Source of the DNA: Magicicada septendecula
Lineage: Eukaryota; Arthropoda; Insecta; Hemiptera; Cicadidae
Reading direction: 5' to 3'
Assembly: GCA_034769895.1 (NCBI GenBank)
Contig: CM068375.1
Coordinates: forward strand, 258,943,268 to 259,007,267
Length of the DNA stretch: 64,000 nucleotides
Part shown: piece after piece, positions 10,429-21,590 of the stretch
How the letters are laid out: each line of letters opens with the position of its first letter
Numbering within the stretch: position 1 is the first letter of the stretch
The notes under the pieces: generated by a model
The model's database searches: none
The model's input: only the letters and a program-made list of their open reading frames with translations
Told to the model about the DNA's origin: nothing
Program-made: the position numbers and the translations under genes

Positions 10429-11610
10429 GAGAAGTTTTATGCCGAAGCATAAAAACTCTCATTGCATAAAACCTAAGAGGATCAGTGAGGATATAGTGCC
10501 GCAACCCCCCTTAAATCTTTACTCAAATCACGGGTACTCACCCCCCTAGTCTGGTGGCTGTAGCTGGACCTATCCGACCTTACTGGACTTCTCGGCTTGA
10601 GATCCCAACACCATAAAATCAGACAGGCACGTCACCACAGTATCACCTGACTCTGAAACATTCAATTAAAATATCAATAACCGGCCTTCCATTACTCCAT
10701 ATCCCCAACTGATTCGTTTCCTATTAGTCGTACTGGTATGTCATTAACAAAGTACTGGTTGCTTATTCATTTTAGTAATATACAAATATCTCTGTTCTAC
10801 ATTCATACGCAGTTACATAATGCTCATTCAACCCTTTATGGTTCACCCTTAAACATGATACAACATAAATACAATGTTCACCTGGCAATATAAGCTTACT
10901 GTATACTTACATCTAATACATATAAATCCCATACAAATTGTATAATGTTAATTTTCTCCCCTCATAAAACATTATTACCCACCAAAATTACAAATTTATT
11001 ACATAAAATACAAATAAATATTAACCACATTACTATAAAATACATGTTATGTACACAAAAATACATTATTACCTTTAAATTTAAATAAAATCTATGAACA
11101 TCACCATTTTAATCTCAATTATCCATTACATAAACATTTTCCTTGTTTATCTTTCATTATCACTTCTATTATTATTACATTATTCAATCATCTGTTACGC
11201 AATTCAAAACAAAATAAATTTAAGTTTTTTACTAAAATCCACAATTTAATTTAATTTAATTCCAGTTTAATTTAATTTCTTCCCTTATTCAAAACGGTTT
11301 AAGTCACTTTAGTTACATTATCCAAAATAATTCTAGTTCATAAAATTCATAATTACCTCCTGTTAAAATTATTTGGTCAAATAAAATATTATTATTATTA
11401 TTATCCCATTCATCCTTACTACAAACAGGTGTTACATAAATTATTGTATACATTCTAATAATATAACCTTGACACAATGCATTTAACACTAATACACATT
11501 TATTTACAAATTTTCGTCATATCATTTCATTGTTTACCCCACCTCATTACATAAGTAAGCCAAGTAATTATACCATTAACTCAAATAATTAAATGTTCAT
11601 TACTGTTTAT
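10429..11610 (-). other. 3' non-coding region of element B
   Basis: About 230 bp next to the PPT (10417-10660) are conserved with element D (50368-50650), including ATGCCGAAGCATAAAAACTC, which contains a short palindrome (TGCCGAAGCA region), and CTTACTGGACTTCTC. The rest is AT-rich with no ORF. Conservation between two element families suggests a functional RNA segment such as a packaging or export signal; that is inference. Confidence 0.55.
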
Positions 11611-13029
11611 CTAACCACCATCATCGAAAATTAGTCTGATTTGCACATAACAATTTTCATTTTTCTTTCCATACATTATATTATTACTATTAATATAATA
11701 ACCATTTAAATCTTTATTATCCATTTTGCCATAATAATAATTCCCAGGGTTATCCCCCATTATTATTTTATCATATGCCATGTCTACATCAATATTTTTG
11801 GTTAAGTCTCCATCAGTATTTATTGCTAAACCCAGGTGAGTTACATCATTATCACAATTATCTGCTACTACAAGTACACTAATTCTCCCAACAGGTAAAT
11901 GTTTATTATTATCAACCTCAATATAATCATCATTTGCTACTACACAAGGTAAGTCTCTATTATTTTTAATAATTCTCTCATTATTTAACTTCTTAACTAA
12001 TCCTTTGCAACCTCTATTCAACTTAAATATCTCTATCACTCTATTTCTCTCTTTATGATCTCTTTCCCAACCCAATTTCACCTTCTCACTCCACACAGAG
12101 GGCAATACCACATTATTATAACACCATCTGGCCTTACCAGATACACTAAAAACCAAGGGACATTTTGAAGATCTTTTATCTTCTACCAGAACTATCGAGG
12201 ATCTCTCGTCCTCCAAAAACAATTGTGAAGTCTCTGCTTCACACTCTACATCACGGGAAAATTTTGCCCTCTGTTCACACTCTACATTTAAACTATCTTC
12301 ACACTCCCTTTCTAACTCAATAACACTCACTGACACTCCATGCTTAACATCAACTCTCATTCTATTCTCATTACCACCATTATTACCTATCATATCATAC
12401 TTGGATACATTTTCAGCTACCTTGTTATTATTATTCACCATTATTTCACCCTTGTTAATTATATCATCATCATAACTAACATTATTACTCACCTTATTTA
12501 CTGCCACCTGTTTTGCATTTAAACTAACCCCATTATGATTCGTAATTATTTCCCCCTTATAATTATAGTTGTCACTATTATTTCCACTTACCTTGTCAAT
12601 TATCACTTTGTTTGCACTTAAACTAACCTCTTTCTGATTATCACTTGTATTAACCTCACCTACCTCGTTTTTTATCTCCACTGCACTTAAACTAACACTG
12701 TTGCTTGTAAAAGTATCAACATTACTACCTCCACTATCATTATTTAATGTACCACTCTCTATCACCACTACACTCTCATCATTATAATCGTTATCCGCTA
12801 TTTTATTCTCTAACACTACCTCTTCAACTATGTTACCATTATTATTGTTCATATTCTCGTTTACTTTATTTCTATCTCTTTTCCCTTCCTTGTTTTGTTT
12901 TTTTCATATCATTAATCATTTGTTTTTGTGAATTTATTATCTCATTCACCTTATTATATATCATTTGCAACAAATTCATCCTATCTTCTTTTGATGTACC
13001 TATGTTGGCCTCCTGTACATCAGCCATGT
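11611..13029 (-). pseudogene. Gag-like protein of element B (one frameshift)
   Basis: The natural start is MADVQEANIGTSKEDRMNLL at 13029, followed by a short helical segment; a one-base shift near 12880 moves to the frame beginning MNNNNGNIVEEVVLE at 12852, which stays open for 413 codons. The middle is Asn/Ser/Val-rich and repetitive (HGVSLNAKQVAVNKVSN-like units). The C-terminal domain (KARWCYNNVVLPSVWSEKVK, then VIEIFKLNRGC and RDLPCVV) matches A, D and I, and the protein ends RLIFDDGG. No pol follows. Its place just inside the PBS suggests a Gag role, with capsid function inferred only. Confidence 0.65.
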
Positions 13030-13278
13030 TTAAAAATTTATTTATATTCTACCCCTTAACAAATTACAACCTTCCTAATACACGATAATCATACACATTA
13101 ATTCAAAATACCCCACACATAAAATCATTAGCAATCCGTAAAAGTAAACACACAATAACGCTACCAAAACATAACCTTATTCAACGTAAATATATGATAA
13201 TTCACAACTTACGCCGTTATCCAAATCCTATTTTCTGTGCCTCAAAACAAGTCTAATTCATATAATATATACGAATAT

Positions 13279-13296
13279 CCTGGCAGCGACGCCACT
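13279..13296 (-). other. PBS of element B
   Basis: Minus strand reads TGGCGTCGCTGCCAGG right after the LTR end (ATTACA AG). Confidence 0.65.
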
Positions 13297-13796
13297 TGTA
13301 ATGGTATAAGCTTTTTACCATTAATAAAATAATACAATAATAAAACTCACTGCTGCCAGAATATTACTTACCGTCATAATCCAGTTACTTACCTTTTAAA
13401 CACCAAAAAGAAACTTCAGGGCTGCCACGATATTTTATGGTTCAATATCGAAACCTTTACACTCTTTCCCTTATAAAAACTTTAATAATCCTGCTATCTG
13501 ACTTCCCTTACTTCAGAAAATTCCCCGGAACGTTAGGCGAGGTTTTCAGCACAGAATGGGAAATGGTTATGACGTAATAACTTACTCTAACACATTTTTT
13601 ATATTAAACCAAATCTTATTTTATTCACAACGCAATATTCCCTTCTTTCTCTTTTACTCTTTCTTAACAATTAGAAACAAACTTATTTAACCAAAATTCT
13701 TTTAACAACTACTTTTTAGCTAGAAACCAGTACTTTGATTAATGACTGCTCCCCTTTTCCCTCACATACACTCTCTCACTCTTTACAGATTTATAT
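13297..13796 (-). repeat. 5' LTR of element B, first part (cut by E)
   Basis: Matches 9221-9724 of the left LTR. It breaks off at TTATAT where E begins TGTACTG; the remaining 698 bp are at 59680-60377. Confidence 0.92.
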
Positions 13797-14503
13797 TGTA
13801 CTGATCTTTCTTTGTGAATAATAATATTTATATAATTAATTTATTTCTTATTTAATTATTGAGTTATATTTAACATAAGATTAAGAAGTAACTACCCACA
13901 CGTTGTGGATACCATTGAATGTACTGTTATCTTTTCTTATTATTTATATTTGTTTCTATTTGCAATAGTAATTTCCCTTTAGTTGGGTGATCAGTATGAG
14001 TTGTCTATATTATTTTAATATTTGAATAATTTTATGTTGTTTATGTTTAACATCTGCTCATGAAAAACTCTATATCAGGGTAGACAACTACTAATTCGAT
14101 TTATATTATTTAATACTGGGAATGATTGATTATTTTCTTTAATCAGTACCAAATAATGTTGGTTCATAAATTTTGAAGAAATAACAATGTAATAATATCT
14201 ACCGTATAAATGTGAATAGTTTGAATCTTAGCTCTTCACAACTGCAATGGGTTCAATTCTCTCTGATGTTTATCATCTTAAATATAATGTTAGGCTTCGT
14301 TGCTGGCTCCTTCTCTTGGATCTTGATCAATGAAATGTAGAATTATACTTTCTTCTTTGATTGTTCAATTTAGATTTCTTTTTAAATATCGATGTTTATT
14401 AGGTTGAATATAAAATTATACAAAGGTTTTGTAAAATATATAAATATAATATTAAACTTATTTACAGGTTTATTCTCTGATGTTTATTATGTTAGATATA
14501 ATT

Positions 14504-17384
14504 GAGGCGGTGAATAACAGAACTCTCCTTCTCTGGCAAGGATGATTTTTCACAAAGTGAAAAAAACTCACTGCAAAGGTAATATTGAAGTTTTTGGGTC
14601 GAAATTTTTTTGTAAATAGGCATAGCATACAAGAAGCTAAATACAAGAGTAAAAAAATATTTTATGCATTAAACTCGATTCATTACCAAAAACAAATTGA
14701 AAAAGGAGAGTTTTGTTGCAATAAAGTTTTTTAGACAGTTTTGTTGCAACTCACACCTGTAAAAGGAGAGTTTTGAAATTAATAAAAAATCTCAAATAAG
14801 AAGAAAAGAGAAATGTGTATTTGGTGTAATTGTGTGTTTTACATTATAAAAATTTATAAAAAAATAAAAATATAAAAATTCAAACTAATCTAAACTACCA
14901 AGTCATCTACTTCATCAATATTGTTTATTCCGTCGTTTTCATTTTCAGGTGGTTGATCCACACCAGGAGTGTTTCCCTCATTATCATCGATCACCATCTT
15001 GTAATAGTTCAATTCTGGGTTCAGCCTCCAATCATCTCCAAAATGGCTTTTTAACAGCTTGTCGACATCCTTCAGTTTAGCTAAATTCACATGAACTTTG
15101 TTTTCCAAGGCACGAGGAACTATATTGCAAAGTTTTTTCCCGACATTCATGATAGATTGTGAGGTGCCAATGTTACTTCTGTAATGCACCTCTCCTTGAA
15201 CTAGTACTACTTTGCGCTTTTCACTTTTTTTAAAAAATGAAACGTTTTGCTTGCGAAAAATGAAAATGCCAACTAGCAGGTCGCTTAATCACACTTTGAA
15301 CTGCTGTTTTCCCATCTTTGACTGGTACTTCAGACCCCAACCTCTTTACAGTAGCAAAGTCACTGAAAATATCCAAATATTCTGATGGTGTTATAATAGT
15401 TTCTCTCTTTCTTATTACCTTTTCTATTCTTCCAAATACCCTGTCCGGGGGAAGAAATGAGTGTCCTACCACAGGGTACATCACTATTACTTCTTCGATA
15501 GTTGCAGGAGCAATTTCCTGAAACCATTTTGCAACCATTGCTATAATCATTGTGTTTTTATTTTGACCTGGGCAGCCATCCACACATAGGAGAATTGTAG
15601 TTTTTCCCTCTAGGTCAACACAGTTTAAGGAATCCCAAATGGCAGAACATATTTCGTTTGAACTTTTATAGTGTTCGTTTTCCAACCACGCATAAACTGT
15701 TACATTCTCTTTGTTCTGTTTAGCTTTTGAGTGCCCTTTAACAACAGTAAGATTATACTGATATAACTGCCTGCTATAGTACGCAGATTTATCAGGAACT
15801 TTTGGTAAGACCAAATTCTTTTGACAATCAAACGATGAAACTAGCTGGTTGTCCTCATTTTGATTTTTCAAGATTGAGTAAAAAGCGGAAGCTCTTAGTT
15901 TGTGGACTCGGAGTCTCATTATCAAATAATTTTTCTGGGTAGCATTTGTTGAAATTTTTATTTGAGACTGTAACTGGATGCACGTGGAACATGCATCAGT
16001 GGTAGGAGTCTTGAAGCTCATATTAAAATCAAAATTAAAAATGTTCCTAAAAAAACTGTATTTAACTTTATTTTCTGCTTTATTAGTGTTTTCATTGTAC
16101 ATGCGCCAGAGCTTTTTCAAATTTAGTTCACAAGGCAAGTAAAGCCTGGTACTTTTGTCTCTTGTGTAGTGAGACTCTACAGGTTCAAGTTTTTTTAAGA
16201 ACTCAGTGACTAGTTTTTTTCTGTTTTCATTGAACTTCGAACGCCGGTCTCCACCTCTGTTTTCTTTAGGTGGAAGCCCAATTGTTAGATGTGTTCTGCA
16301 CAAAATTTGTACCCTGTATTTCGAAACTCCAAGAATAGTGAGAAAAGATTTGGCACATACCTGAACAGGTCTTATTTTTTTGTAGGGATGAAATAAGAAT
16401 TGGAAGTTGTTTTTCTAGAGGAGCCAGCGATTTTAGCTCGTGATGTTCTCGCAGGTTTATTTTGTGCAGTATATTTGAGTAGAAATGAATCCTGAACAAC
16501 TTTTCTTGAGGTGGAGTAAAATGCCTGATGAAATCTTCTTATGTCTTGCATGCCTACGGTTGAACATTTGAATGTCTTGGTGTTGTGGTTACAATCTGGT
16601 TTTTTTGGAAGTGACTTCGCCTTGTGCCTGAAACCAAACACTAAAATACAAAATTGCTCAGAACCTAGGCCTGCATATTTAGTTAGTGATAGCTGAATAA
16701 ATATTAAAAAATGTTGAACACCCTACCTATCATCCCTGAGTTTGGTTTGTTTCCAGTTCTTAACACTTCTTTTCCTTTTCCTGCCACGTCCACAATCGGC
16801 ACTGGTGCCGCCGTTTTCTTCCATTTTATAAAACTATAAAAGATACTAAACTTCGAAAAACAACTTAAAATATGAGGAAATAACTTTAACGACAAAGGCA
16901 GATCAATGCTATTGCAACAAAGGTAATATCGCTCTGCAATTTGAGGTTATGTAGGAAAAACCATGTGCTTTCCTGTGGCTTACAGTCAGCTGATTCAAAT
17001 GTTGTTGGAATAAAAAAAACACACATGTTTGATTGATATGAAACACTAAAAATAGACTGTTAGGAAAATAGAACAACTGATGTTTGGAAAAGGATAGTTT
17101 TGGTCCATACTGAAAAACACTAAATATGGTTGGCATTGGAAAAAGACAGCTTTGTGGCAACAAATTAGTAATGGAAAAGATTAGTTTTGTTGCACTTTCA
17201 CTTATGGAAAAAGAGAGTTTTGAAAACAACTACTGTTTCTAAGGCCTTTTATTGTATGGAATAGAGCTGTATTGTTGCAAAAAAACAGTTTTATTCGATG
17301 CAAAACTACTGTCTTTAAAATACCCCACCTCTAACTCATTTTTTTTAACTTGTGGAAAAGGAGAGTTCTGTTGTTCACCGCCTC
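14504..17384 (-). mobile_element. DNA transposon T1 (DUF7869-like transposase family)
   Basis: Terminal inverted repeats begin GAGGCGGTGAATAACAGAAC at the left and the complement of GAGGCGGTGAACAACAGAAC at the right, continuing with CTCTCCTT. The target duplication is AATT (14500-14503, 17385-17388). The same site without the element is present at 28786-28811 in LTR3. Both ends hold several copies of a GGAGAGTTTTGTTGC-like motif. The single gene is on the minus strand with one clear intron. Cut-and-paste transposition is inferred from inverted repeats plus the fixed-length duplication. Confidence 0.85.
14890..16824 (-). pseudogene. Transposase-like protein of T1 with VDGCPGQNKN block
   Basis: Exon 1 is 16824-16727 (MEENGGTSADCGRGRKRKRS, basic). 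A 99-bp intron (16726-16628) starts GTAGGG and ends TTTCAG, and exon 2 resumes in frame as RHKAKSLPKKPDCNHNTKTF. Near 16378 a T run shifts the frame; the main part runs to 15230 and holds PKENRGGDRR, a Cys pair TDACSTCIQ, SSFDCQKN, CVDGCPGQNKNT and SFLPPDRVFGRIEK. After a second shift in a T/A run near 15232 the C-terminus continues HYRSNIGTSQSIMNVGKKLC and ends at 14890. Aspartates in SFDCQ and VDGCPGQNKN are candidate catalytic residues of an RNase H-like fold (inference). The family resembles what I recall as DUF7869. About 600 residues in total; two frame lesions, shared with T2. Confidence 0.65.
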
Positions 17385-18036
17385 AATTTCTTACTTATTT
17401 ACAGGACCACTCTTTGATGTTTATCATGATGAATATAAATTTTGACTCTCTTCTTTTTGATGTTTACAATATTAAATATAAATCTTGACTAGTTTACAGA
17501 ATCTTTCTCTTTAATCTTTATCATATTGAATATAAAATTAAACTCTCTTCTTTTTTATGTTTACTAGTTTAAATATAAATGTTGGCTAAACAAATTTTCT
17601 TTCATTCCAACACAATTCAATTAAAACAATTTACATTTTGCTATATAGATACGTAACTAAATTCGTCACATTTTTTCATCATATTACTCTTAAAAACATA
17701 TATAATTTTACTAATTATTATTAAATACATTTATTTGATTTTTACATTATTCATTCTAATTTGTATCTATTAGATTATAATCTTATTACCCTTTCATTTT
17801 ATTTTAATGTTTATTTCAATTTTATTATAATAATTGTCAACATATATTTTCTTAATGCTGTTCTGTATTATACAGTTCCAATACTGGAGTTTACCTCTAT
17901 GTTGGTCATGACTAACTAATCAGTTTTTGTTTACAATTCTAACATATGTTCAAAATACTATTAAATTTATACCTTTGCTTATTCTGAAATTATTATTTTA
18001 TTTTTATGTACTGTTGTTTATTTTTACAGCAGTACA

Positions 18037-18050
18037 TAATACCTTCCCTT
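18037..18050 (-). other. PPT of E interior 1
   Basis: Minus strand AAGGGAAGGTATTA precedes TGTACTGCTG, the LTR start. Repeated at 25124-25137. Confidence 0.75.
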
Positions 18051-18439
18051 ATTTCATAATCTCTTACATAATTTGATAAGAGATTTTGAAATAATTAAAT
18101 TCTTATCATGATCATGGTCTAACATTAATATTGAAAATATCTGATTAATTCACTAATTATATATAACAAAGTTCTTTACACAAACTGGTTTCTCCTTAAC
18201 ACAACAAATATGGTTTAGCGTTACCATGAATCACAGTATCTTATACACTCATTTATTAATTAAAATAATGTTTGTTAAACCAACTGGTTTTACATAAACA
18301 TAATAAATATGTTTTAACAAGTGTGCCTACTTTCATGGCTAAAAAACTCAAAAACATGAATACAATATTATTTCCTTTTCTTTTTATTTTCACCTTCCCA
18401 ATCCTGGTTATAAATTTCATGTGTTCTTTATTTTAGAAA
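18051..18439. other. AT-rich 3' region of E interior 1
   Basis: No ORF or other structure recognised. An identical stretch lies at 25138-25526. Confidence 0.5.
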
Positions 18440-19330
18440 TAACACTCTTTTAGTTATTATCTGATTTATAAGTGCGAAGCTGATTAATATTGTATGTCCT
18501 TTTAACCTTTCCATCCTGGTATTTGATTACTATAAATCCAAAAAATTTAATTCTACTGGCTATGCAGGTTAATTTGTTTAACTTGAGTGTCATTCTATGT
18601 TTCCCCAATCTCGTAAGTACCTTCTTAATTCTATTATAATGTTCTTCCCACTGCTTAATGCAATTACTAACTCATCGACATACACCATAGTAACTTCTAA
18701 AATCTCCTTGCCCCATACTCAGTCAAAACATTTTATAAATATGGCCACATTATTGACCAGCCCAAAAGGTGTTCTCTTGAAATGATAACTTATACCATTC
18801 ACATATTCTATACTTTCTGGATGCAATTCTATTTGCCAATATCCAGGTATAGCATTACAATTATTAAAAAATGCCGTTACTAAAACATTTTAAAACTACT
18901 CTTATATTCTTTGGTGATGCCTTATCAGGAATTATCATCTGATTAATTTGACGCTCATCCAAACACAATATTAAGGACTTATCCTTCTTGGGAAATACTA
19001 CTAACGGGCTCGTGTGTTTTGACTGACTTATTTCAATTATATTTTTACTAATCCTTTGTCGATTTCTTCTTTTATTTGCTCTCTTACTTTGTAGGGTATT
19101 GGGTATAACTTCTTATTTAAATTCACCTTCTCTCTTATGGGTCACTTGTGTTGCACTCCTATTATCTTGCCAGGTTTATCTTCCACTGCTTCATTCAGTA
19201 ACTGATGGTCCATTTCTTCATGCCTTTGCAATATTAATTTTATTTCAGCCTTCTGCTGATCTAATTTATTATTCACACCATTTATTTGTTGTTGAATGGT
19301 CTCTTTTAACTCGGTGTTCTGTTGATCCAT
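18440..19330 (-). pseudogene. Truncated pol of E (pre-RT linker and partial RT), copy 1
   Basis: From the right: a displaced Gag coiled-coil piece (MDQQNTELKETIQQQINGVN, 19330) runs into the pre-RT linker DKPGKIIGVQHK; then KLYPIPYKVREQIKEEIDKG and the RT fingers SPLVVFPKKDKSLILCLDER. The palm follows as PGYWQIELHPES, FKRTPFGLVNNVAIFIKCFD and TMVYVDELVIA; the catalytic YVDD is YVDE. After KFFGFIV the sequence passes to KVKRTYNINQLRTYK, which looks like the tail of an integrase, implying that RNase H and integrase were deleted between them. Several stops. Gypsy-type RT; inactive. Confidence 0.75.
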
Positions 19331-19480
19331 TTTATCTTAATTCATCGTATAAATATTTAGTAATAATTTTCCATATTATGTTGTCTGTATCGATAATTAA
19401 TCTAATCTTTGTTCAATTAGTTTGCTTTGGTCAATACCCAGAAAATCAGTCCCTTTTTTTCAATAGTGTTCATACTTAGT

Positions 19481-19738
19481 TCATCCGTTGTCAAATACAT
19501 CAGTTATCCTTGTTTCACGGATTATTATTGTGTCCATAATGATTTCTGTTCTTGTTAAATATCTCTCTGTCACCCTGTACTGCACATTTTCTTCTATAAA
19601 GTTTGCAATGGTATCAAAGTTTAGATCAATCACTTTATCGTCTGGTTTACTATACAGATATATTGATGGTACCTTGTTTATCAGTGATGTCACTGACCTT
19701 TTGTTAAGTTTTTCTTTATCTGGTTTTTTTAATTTCAA
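19481..19738 (-). CDS. Unrecognised 85-residue ORF between E gag and pol, copy 1
   Basis: Starts MKLKKPDKEKLNKRS and ends ETRITDVFDNG. Position between Gag and RT would suit a Gag tail or protease remnant, but no DTG motif is visible. Identical in copy 2. Function not recognised. Confidence 0.35.
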   Translation of the reverse strand: MKLKKPDKEKLNKRSVTSLINKVPSIYLYSKPDDKVIDLNFDTIANFIEENVQYRVTERYLTRTEIIMDTIIIRETRITDVFDNG

Positions 19739-19924
19739 TATTAATTTGGTTAAGTTTTTTCTATGATTTTTTAACTCAGTTATTTCCCTGTAATTAATGA
19801 TTGTAAGATTAAATACATTAATTAAACCACTCCTAATATATCTAATTCTTCCTGTGTATTTTTCTGTTTCTTGGTACTTTTTTACCTATTTTCTTCGTCT
19901 TCTTTTCCACATACTTATTCTGTT

Positions 19925-20710
19925 TTAAAAGATTTCATAATCTTTTTTGTCTTCTCGGATAACACATGTTTGATTCTCATTATGTTCTATCTCATTTACC
20001 CTTAATACTAATTGTACCATTGTATCCTCTATTTTTGTATTTTTGTTGTGCAACTGGTGTTCCATGGATTGAATATTGCTAGTTACCTCCTGTTTGTGTT
20101 TTGTCAATTTTCTCGTCATCTGTTCCATAACTTCCTGCTTATTTTCTATCAATTTCTCTTTCACTGCTTCATTCAGTGACTGTTGTCCCATTTCTATTCT
20201 GTCTAACCTGTTTTCCATTGTTTCTATATTCAATTTCACTTCTGCGAATTGCCTGACGTTCCTTTCCTCATAATTTTGCAATATTACCTTGATTTCAGCC
20301 TTCTGCTGGTCTAATTTATCAATAACCTCAGTCCTGATAGCATTTTGTTGCTCAGAAATAGCCTTTAACTGATTAGAACTATCGGTAACCTCAGTCCTGA
20401 TCTGATCAAATTTACTGTTCATTTCAGCATTTTGTTGGTCAAATTTACTTGTTATTTCAGCCTTTAACTGTTTAGAATCAGCATTTTGTTGGTCAAATTT
20501 AGCATTTAACTGGTTAGAATTATCAGTCATATGTTGGTCAAATTTACTGGTTATTTCAGCCTTTAACTGTTTAGAACTGGCCATTATTGCATCCATAATT
20601 GTCCTCAAATCTAGTTGTTCAATTTCCCTAGGGGACTGTTCCATTTCATCTTCCTCCTCTTCAGCACTATTACTTCTTAATTCATATCTTTGCTCTGGTT
20701 TGTTAGCCAT
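19925..20710 (-). CDS. Coiled-coil Gag-like protein of E, copy 1
   Basis: 261 residues, starting MANKPEQRYELRSNSAEEEE about 160 bp inside the PBS. An acidic N-terminus is followed by repeats of the form LKAEITSKFDQQNA (residues about 45-150) and a long predicted coiled coil to the end (residues 150-245). No capsid hallmark or zinc knuckle. The frame is intact and the same in both copies. The start is well supported as the first ATG after the PBS. Gag function is inferred from position; the coiled coil may drive particle assembly. Confidence 0.65.
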   Translation of the reverse strand: MANKPEQRYELRSNSAEEEEDEMEQSPREIEQLDLRTIMDAIMASSKQLKAEITSKFDQHMTDNSNQLNAKFDQQNADSKQLKAEITSKFDQQNAEMNSKFDQIRTEVTDSSNQLKAISEQQNAIRTEVIDKLDQQKAEIKVILQNYEERNVRQFAEVKLNIETMENRLDRIEMGQQSLNEAVKEKLIENKQEVMEQMTRKLTKHKQEVTSNIQSMEHQLHNKNTKIEDTMVQLVLRVNEIEHNENQTCVIREDKKDYEIF

Positions 20711-20866
20711 GTTACAATATTTAAATTAATTAAATTACCATTAAATTTTTATTCTAATTAAATTTAACAAAATTATTTTACTGTAATATAATTAATGCAG
20801 TTTGGCACTATTGCCTATTACACAATTTATGTTATTTGGTGCTGGCTTAAAGAAAATTTTTGCTTT

Positions 20867-20884
20867 CATGTGTGGGCGCCATTT
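20867..20884 (-). other. PBS of E interior 1
   Basis: Minus strand reads ACAAAATGGCGCCCACACAT: LTR end AGTACA, then TGGCGCCCACAC. Resembles lysine-type primer sites (TGGCGCCC). Repeated at 27954-27971. Confidence 0.75.
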
Positions 20885-21590
20885 TGTACTGTTTTTTTCT
20901 TTTTTAATTCTATTTTATATAATTAATTAATTTATTATTTAATTATTGAGTTGTATTTAATATAAGATTAAGATGTAACAACCCACATGTTGTGGATACC
21001 CTTGAATATACTGTTATCTTTTCTTATTATTTATATTTGTTTCTATTTGCAATAGTAATTTCCCTTTATTTGGGTGATCAGTACGAGTTGTCTATATTAT
21101 TTTAATATTTGAATAATTTTATGTTGTTTATGTTTAACATCTGCTCATGAAAAACTCTATATCAGGGTAGACAACTACTAATTCGATTTATATTATTTAA
21201 TACTGGGAATGATTGATTATTTTCTTTAATCAGTACCAAATAATGTTGGTTCATAAATTTTGAAGAAATAACAATGTAATAATATCTACCGTATAAATGT
21301 GAATAGTTTGAATCTTAGCTCTTCACAACTGCAATGGGTTCAATTCTCTCTGATGTTTATCATCTTAAATATAATGTTAGGCTTCGTTGCTGGCTCCTTC
21401 TCTTGGATCTTGATCAATTAAATGTAGAATTATACTTTCTTCTTTGATTGTTCAATTTAGATTTCTTTTTAAATATCGATGTTTATTAGGTTGAATATAA
21501 AATTATACAAAGGTTTTGTAAAATATATAAATATAATATTAAACTTATTTACAGGTTTATTCTCTGATGTTTATTATGTTAGATATAATT

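Larger units (their letters stand above)
13797..18036 (-). repeat. LTR1 of element E (carries T1)
   Basis: 4240 bp, of which 2881 bp are transposon T1; the bare LTR is about 1.36 kb. It is rich in degenerate units of about 50 bp containing TGATGTTTA...AATATAAA. Its first 535 bp differ from LTR2 and LTR3 at many positions. Confidence 0.9.

Noticed and set aside
16370-16390. Programmed -1 frameshift in the T transposase at an A run
   Set aside because: T1 has seven A in a row, but T2 reads AAAAACA at the same place and lacks a slippery heptamer while needing the same shift; an inherited lesion is simpler.
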